From positions 115,830 through 179,829 of the forward strand of contig CAZQKR010000001.1 in NCBI GenBank assembly GCA_964594045.1: a stretch of 64,000 nt of DNA, written 5' to 3'. Under the pieces are notes generated by a model. It did not search any database and had not been told where the DNA came from. It saw nothing but the letters and a program-made list of their open reading frames with translations. Positions 59,597 through 64,000 of the stretch are shown piece after piece. The stretch is from UBA2365 sp964594045. Its GTDB lineage: Bacteria > Bacteroidota > Bacteroidia > Chitinophagales > Saprospiraceae. How positions within the stretch are numbered: position 1 is the stretch's first letter; every line of letters starts with the position of its first letter. The position numbers and the translations under genes are program-made.

Positions 59597-62500
59597 CTAC
59601 CTCAACAAAGTGATCTCACTGCTCAATAGCTGCTTCTTTCCTTCTCCATCCAGATACTCCATCACAAAAACATAGACTCCCGGCATCAGGCTTTGACCTT
59701 TAACAGTGCCATCCCATTCCACCGTATTATTTTGTTGTACAGAGAATAATAAATTGCCCCAGCGATCAAATATTTCACAACTGATCAGTTGGTGATCCGA
59801 TGGCAGTACAGCTTTCCATGTATCGTTCAGCTCATCTCCGTTGGGACTGAATACATTGGGTAATAACAGATTTGGCCGGATGATGCTCAACTTAAAACCA
59901 ATGTCATATACACATCCGCTTTCATGTGTCAGCCGAACCGCGATATCCGTATTGCTTTGCGCTGATATATTGACCCGTGCACATGTGCTGCAATCTACCA
60001 CCGAAGCAGGCAACCATTCCACCGTCCATTCACCTGCATCCAAACCCAGATCTATCGTGATCTGTTCGTTCACCCTCACTACCGTATCTCCGGGAAATAC
60101 ATACAAACTCATTTCCGGTATCACCGGCAGATCAAGCTTAAATTGCCGGTCACAACCCGGTATTGCATGCAGGTTTACCGTTGCCCCTGTGCTGTCCCGG
60201 TACATTGCCTCACTGCCACTTGTTCCATTGTCCCACATCACCAGCCAATCCTCCGAAGCATCCACCGACAACCGGATGATCCTGTTCGCACAGTCGATGT
60301 CCATCTGTGGCTCGGACGGTTCTCCGATCATCCTGATCCGGGTGGTCAGCGTAGAATCGCAACCATTGGCAGCCACAAATACCTGCGATACTTCATCATC
60401 CGCAGCATACCACCGACCATCGATCAATATGGAATCTCCCGGACACAACAAAACACTCAGCTGCTCAGCCGCATTTTCCAACAGATGAACCTGCGTATAA
60501 ATGATGCTGTCACAACCCGTACTTGCGGTCAGTTCAGTGGTGATCATCCCTGCATCCGTCACCATCGTTCCAAATACCACACCTGTATCTCCCCGGCACA
60601 AATAATAATCCTCCTGGCGCTCACTGACCGGAAGCTCAGATATCTCCAGATGGATCAGACTGTCACATCCTGATGCATTTGGCAATTGGAGATGGTAGGT
60701 ATCGGGTACAGAAAACCACCGATCATATAGGAACACGCTGTCTCCTGCACAGACAGTAGCGGATGCTTCTCTTTGGGGCAGGTCGATGATGGTGACATGG
60801 TAGGTTTGGATGCTGTCGCAACCGGATTGCGCAGTAAATGTCTGGCTGATGTCTCCGGCTTCCTGTATCCAGCTGTCAAAAATGAACACTGAATCACCCG
60901 CACACACTGAAATATCATCATGGTGCTCAAGTTGGTTCACAATGGTCAGATCGAGTTGGACGATGCTGTCACAACCCATACTGCTGATCGTCTGAAAGGT
61001 ATAGACACCGCTTAGAGTATAGGTCTGAGCATTCCAGGTATAGCTGTCGCAGGCAGTGTGTTGCAGCGTAACCCATTCTGACGGATGTATGGTCAGCTGC
61101 AGGGTCAGGATACTGTCGCAACCGTGGATGGTTTGATCCGTATAGGTATATGTACCAGACTCCGTATAGGTATTTCCCTGCCAGGTGTAGCTGTCACAGG
61201 CAGATGCTGATTCTGTGGCAGTAAAGGAATGATTGATCTTAAGATGCAGGATAAACAGGCTGTCGCAGGCATGAGGATTTTCAACGACCTGAACATACAT
61301 GCCGGACATGGTCTCATAAAAATTGCGCCATTGATATCCGTCGCACGCCGTAACAGAAGTTTCCACCACGAATGTACCGGACACAGTCAGTTGGAGCACG
61401 GTGATGAGGCTGTCGCAACCCGATTGGCCGGTCAGGGTATGATAGTAAGTTCCGGGCGAACTCAGGATGGTCCCGTAAAAAGTATACAAATCACCTTCGC
61501 AGATGTTCGCCTGCACCGTATCTATGGCAGGAAGATCCAGGCTAATGTAAAAGTTGTCTGTAAAATCGCATTCCCTGATACTGAAATCCTCATCCGTGAA
61601 GGGCTGACCGCCGGTTTTGTCCGTATTCACGACGATCACCACCTGACTCAGTCCTGAGGCAGTGAAAGAATGGCTCAGCTGTTGCAGCGTATCTCCCGGA
61701 GCGACGGTTTGCGTGGTCAGGTAGGTACCAAGCAGTTGTCCGCCGGATTCCGGATCTCCGTCATAGAAGGAGACAGGTATCTGATCCGGGGCTGTTTTGG
61801 ATGCGTCGGATGCATTGTACAGGTCAAAGCTGACGGTATAAACCCCGCTAACCGGATCAAAACGGACACAGTTGATGGCAGCGGAGAGATTGGGCGCTTC
61901 GATGGCAGTGCTGCCTTTGACTCCCGGCAGGGTTTGTTGTACAAAGAAGTTGTTATAATGCCCGTTTTGGTAAGTGGCATTATTCTTCATATACTGAGGC
62001 ACAGTGAGATCGTCGTTGATATTGAGTCCATGGTAATTGTACTGATTCCACATATTCCTTGTGGGCGCCCATCCCGGGAGACTGTCGGGGGCGCCAAAGA
62101 CGGTTAGTTTTTCAAAGCCGGCTTTACCACAGATAGTACAAATGTGAGATTGACCTGAATTGTATAGATCGGCTATTCTAATGGGTGTTCTGTTAATAAA
62201 ACTTGGACACGAAATCTTTGAAATTAGTGTAGGTGGATTCGTTATACCGCTGAGTATCCGCAATGAATCAGCATCTTTATAGATGATCTCCAGAATACCA
62301 TCACCGTTAAAATCAAACATATGACTTTCACCAGTATGATATATGGTTGGAATGGACCAAATTAAATTCAAAGAATCAGTTCCATCATATTTGAAACAAT
62401 ATAAATTGTAACCAAGATGAAATACAATTGATGAGAACAAACTACCATCAATGTTTCCAATTGCTGGAACCAATGTTAAAAATTGACCTCCATCATTGTA

Positions 62501-63469
62501 TGAAAATTGTGTTTTTGCAATAAGGTCTAATGTACCAGTTTTCATTGTATAAACATAAATGAATGCTGGATTACTTGGATTTATAACCAGAACATCCAGC
62601 GTACCATCCAGATTAATATCAGCTACTGAAGTATAGCCATCCCTGTATTCCCCATTGATCAGGATGTTGTTTGGTGTCATAGTATTTCCGGCAGTTCCGT
62701 TCAAATTCTGAATATCCACTTTATAAATGGTATAGCCTGCTGCCAGTTCAAGATCAGTAGTGTCATCATCAAGTTGTGCTGCAATGGTAACCGAAGGGTT
62801 GGCATGATCCACACCATCACCATTGATACCACCGTCCAAAACATTATTTCCGCCATCCGCAAGTCTTACCCCTGTCTGGGCATTGTAAATCTCATTGAAT
62901 ATATACACTTCAGGGATACCATCACGATTAAAATCAGCTAATGCAGGAGTGCCTGTATTATTTATAGCACCATAGTATACCATGGATTTGTCTGATATCC
63001 ATTTTATATTTCCATCAATATCATAGCATACAAGTTTATTTTTAAGATTTATTGGATTCCAATTATACTCCGCTTCCACAATGATTTCCGGATTTCCATC
63101 ATAATCAATATCCCCTACTGTCATTCCTGTGTGATTTGAATCATTGAATGCAACTTTTATTTTCCTGTTTGAAATCGGATTTGGAATATTCAATAAGCTA
63201 AGATCTGTAGAGTTCAATTCAGTGCACAACAACTCTGGAATACAATCATTATCCAAATCTGTAACCACCAATCCTAAGTTAACAACGCGCTTATCATGTT
63301 CCCACTTCTTTTCTATACCAATTTGTGATAATGGAAATGAGATCTGATAATAACATTGAGTTGTGTCAAAAGCAGTGCAGTCAGATATTTGTGAATAAAC
63401 AGAAAAAAGTGATGATGAAATCAGAAATATAAACAGTATCCTTAGCATGGTAAATGAAGTTAGTTTCAT
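59597..63469 (-). CDS. Giant secreted protein: FG-GAP-like repeats, eight Cys-rich 50-residue repeats, T9SS type B sorting domain
   Basis: 1290 residues, signal peptide about 1-27. Residues about 60-470 have VCBS/FG-GAP-like repeats with Asp-rich calcium loops (DLDNDCIPELL, DIDYDGNPEI, DFNRDGIPEVYI, DINLDGTLDVLV, DFNGDGILEIIY), predicting a beta-propeller. A CARDB-like domain follows. Residues about 650-1050 hold eight repeats of about 50 residues with a Cys (as in ACDSYTW or VCAGDSV) and GCDS(I/L). The end (LLPNVFSPNGDELNDTWKA, IFDRWGNLLFSV, LMPGVYVFVMEY) is a type B T9SS sorting domain. Likely a surface adhesin; ligand unknown. Confidence 0.88.
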   Translation of the reverse strand: MKLTSFTMLRILFIFLISSSLFSVYSQISDCTAFDTTQCYYQISFPLSQIGIEKKWEHDKRVVNLGLVVTDLDNDCIPELLCTELNSTDLSLLNIPNPISNRKIKVAFNDSNHTGMTVGDIDYDGNPEIIVEAEYNWNPINLKNKLVCYDIDGNIKWISDKSMVYYGAINNTGTPALADFNRDGIPEVYIFNEIYNAQTGVRLADGGNNVLDGGINGDGVDHANPSVTIAAQLDDDTTDLELAAGYTIYKVDIQNLNGTAGNTMTPNNILINGEYRDGYTSVADINLDGTLDVLVINPSNPAFIYVYTMKTGTLDLIAKTQFSYNDGGQFLTLVPAIGNIDGSLFSSIVFHLGYNLYCFKYDGTDSLNLIWSIPTIYHTGESHMFDFNGDGILEIIYKDADSLRILSGITNPPTLISKISCPSFINRTPIRIADLYNSGQSHICTICGKAGFEKLTVFGAPDSLPGWAPTRNMWNQYNYHGLNINDDLTVPQYMKNNATYQNGHYNNFFVQQTLPGVKGSTAIEAPNLSAAINCVRFDPVSGVYTVSFDLYNASDASKTAPDQIPVSFYDGDPESGGQLLGTYLTTQTVAPGDTLQQLSHSFTASGLSQVVIVVNTDKTGGQPFTDEDFSIRECDFTDNFYISLDLPAIDTVQANICEGDLYTFYGTILSSPGTYYHTLTGQSGCDSLITVLQLTVSGTFVVETSVTACDGYQWRNFYETMSGMYVQVVENPHACDSLFILHLKINHSFTATESASACDSYTWQGNTYTESGTYTYTDQTIHGCDSILTLQLTIHPSEWVTLQHTACDSYTWNAQTYTLSGVYTFQTISSMGCDSIVQLDLTIVNQLEHHDDISVCAGDSVFIFDSWIQEAGDISQTFTAQSGCDSIQTYHVTIIDLPQREASATVCAGDSVFLYDRWFSVPDTYHLQLPNASGCDSLIHLEISELPVSERQEDYYLCRGDTGVVFGTMVTDAGMITTELTASTGCDSIIYTQVHLLENAAEQLSVLLCPGDSILIDGRWYAADDEVSQVFVAANGCDSTLTTRIRMIGEPSEPQMDIDCANRIIRLSVDASEDWLVMWDNGTSGSEAMYRDSTGATVNLHAIPGCDRQFKLDLPVIPEMSLYVFPGDTVVRVNEQITIDLGLDAGEWTVEWLPASVVDCSTCARVNISAQSNTDIAVRLTHESGCVYDIGFKLSIIRPNLLLPNVFSPNGDELNDTWKAVLPSDHQLISCEIFDRWGNLLFSVQQNNTVEWDGTVKGQSLMPGVYVFVMEYLDGEGKKQLLSSEITLLR

Positions 63470-63790
63470 AAGGCAAATTCCATTTGTAACATTTTATCGT
63501 TTATACCACTCCATAAAGTTCCACATCAGCAAACAAAAGATTTTTCACTCATGAATATTGTCTGAACAAACCAATCAACTACAAATAATGAGGTTGAAAA
63601 TGAATTAATTGCTACAGAAATACGACAATTATTTGGCTTAAAATACTTGATTTGGAATGTTATCATAAATGTACTTCACCATCTTCAAAAACTAAAGAAT
63701 TACGTTCACAATTTTTGATTTTGCATAAAAATGTTGTATCATATCAGTTTTATACAAAAAACTAAACCACATTAAAGTCTTTACTTAAAT
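63470..63790. other. AT-rich upstream region, nothing recognised
   Basis: About 320 AT-rich bases upstream of the 1290-residue gene; no good open frame or exact promoter element was seen. Confidence 0.4.
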
Positions 63791-63793
63791 GGA

Positions 63794-63829
63794 AAAAATA
63801 CAGTTGGCAACGCGGATGACGCGGATGCT
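63794..63829. repeat. 36-bp direct repeat, copy 1
   Basis: Identical over 36 bases to 63965-64000, offset by 171. Contains CGCGGATGACGCGGATGCT and is followed by GCGCAGCGCGG, a palindromic tail. Confidence 0.75.
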
Positions 63830-63879
63830 GCGCAGCGCGGATCTATGTTTAGAAATCAGAGAGATTGGTAGAAGGAACA

Positions 63880-63915
63880 ATTTGAAAATTTGATAATTTG
63901 AAAATTTGAAAATTC
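63880..63915. repeat. AATTTGAAA simple repeat, right of the 1290-residue gene
   Basis: Four units of AATTTGA(A/T)A, matching those at 59324-59374 and 59531-59586. Confidence 0.6.
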
Positions 63916-63964
63916 GGGGTGACTCCCACATTAGACATGCAACTTTCCTCGTAATCCACATTCG

Positions 63965-64000
63965 AAAAATACAGTTGGCAACGCGGATGACGCGGATGCT
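63965..64000. repeat. 36-bp direct repeat, copy 2, cut by window edge
   Basis: Same 36 bases as 63794-63829; the match may continue outside the window. Confidence 0.75.

Overview
The window is chromosomal DNA of a member of the Bacteroidota, probably a marine or saprospiral-type lineage (inference). Evidence seen in the sequence: several secreted proteins end in type IX secretion (T9SS) sorting domains of type A or of the type B 'gliding motility' kind; there is a TonB-dependent receptor with a carboxypeptidase-like N-terminal domain, an OmpP1/FadL porin and a BT_3928-type DoxX protein; and many genes are preceded by the Bacteroidota -7 element TAnnTTTG, sometimes with a TTG 17-23 bases upstream. 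No rRNA, tRNA, CRISPR array, prophage or insertion sequence was found.

Layout. 1-4.8 kb: the start of an acyltransferase cut by the window edge, then lysS and valS, all on the minus strand. 5.1-6.8 kb: an ECF-type sigma factor with a one-TM partner, then an RluA-type pseudouridine synthase. 6.75-7.73 kb: an AT-rich gap with two look-alike promoter/hairpin units, one behind a strong sigma-54 promoter match. 7.7-12.5 kb: aminotransferase, DUF1599 protein, DoxX protein, dGTPase. 12.5-26.2 kb: envelope and secreted proteins (T9SS hydrolase, a giant 11-repeat adhesin-like protein, DUF2452 protein, TonB receptor, FadL porin, a Tyr/Ser-rich low-complexity protein). 26.5-28.4 kb: proS and smpB. 28.5-37.6 kb: M28 peptidase, GH29 fucosidase, 2H phosphoesterase, NAD(P)HX repair enzyme, class III sirtuin, M43 metalloprotease, TPR protein.

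37.7-49.0 kb is the most distinctive part. It is an all-minus-strand block for a tungsten or molybdenum pterin enzyme: moeA, moaA, moaC, a MOSC-MogA fusion, a prolyl-tRNA deacylase, a WtpA-type tungstate-binding lipoprotein, truC, the WtpB permease, the WtpC ATPase, an aldehyde:ferredoxin oxidoreductase (AOR), and a short ThiF/MoeB-like and ThiS/MoaD-like pair. Read together: WtpABC imports the oxyanion, MoaA and MoaC make the pterin precursor, MogA and MoeA insert the metal, and AOR is the only visible client. No moaE or mobA is present in the window.

49.3-59.2 kb holds housekeeping genes (pruA, an MBL hydrolase, coaD, a macrodomain protein, lpxB, surE, cdsA) and a secreted VIT/vWA T9SS protein. 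59.6-63.5 kb is a second giant type B T9SS protein, with FG-GAP-like and Cys-rich repeats, flanked on both sides by AATTTGAAA-rich repeats and short palindromic elements. A 36-base direct repeat reaches the right edge.
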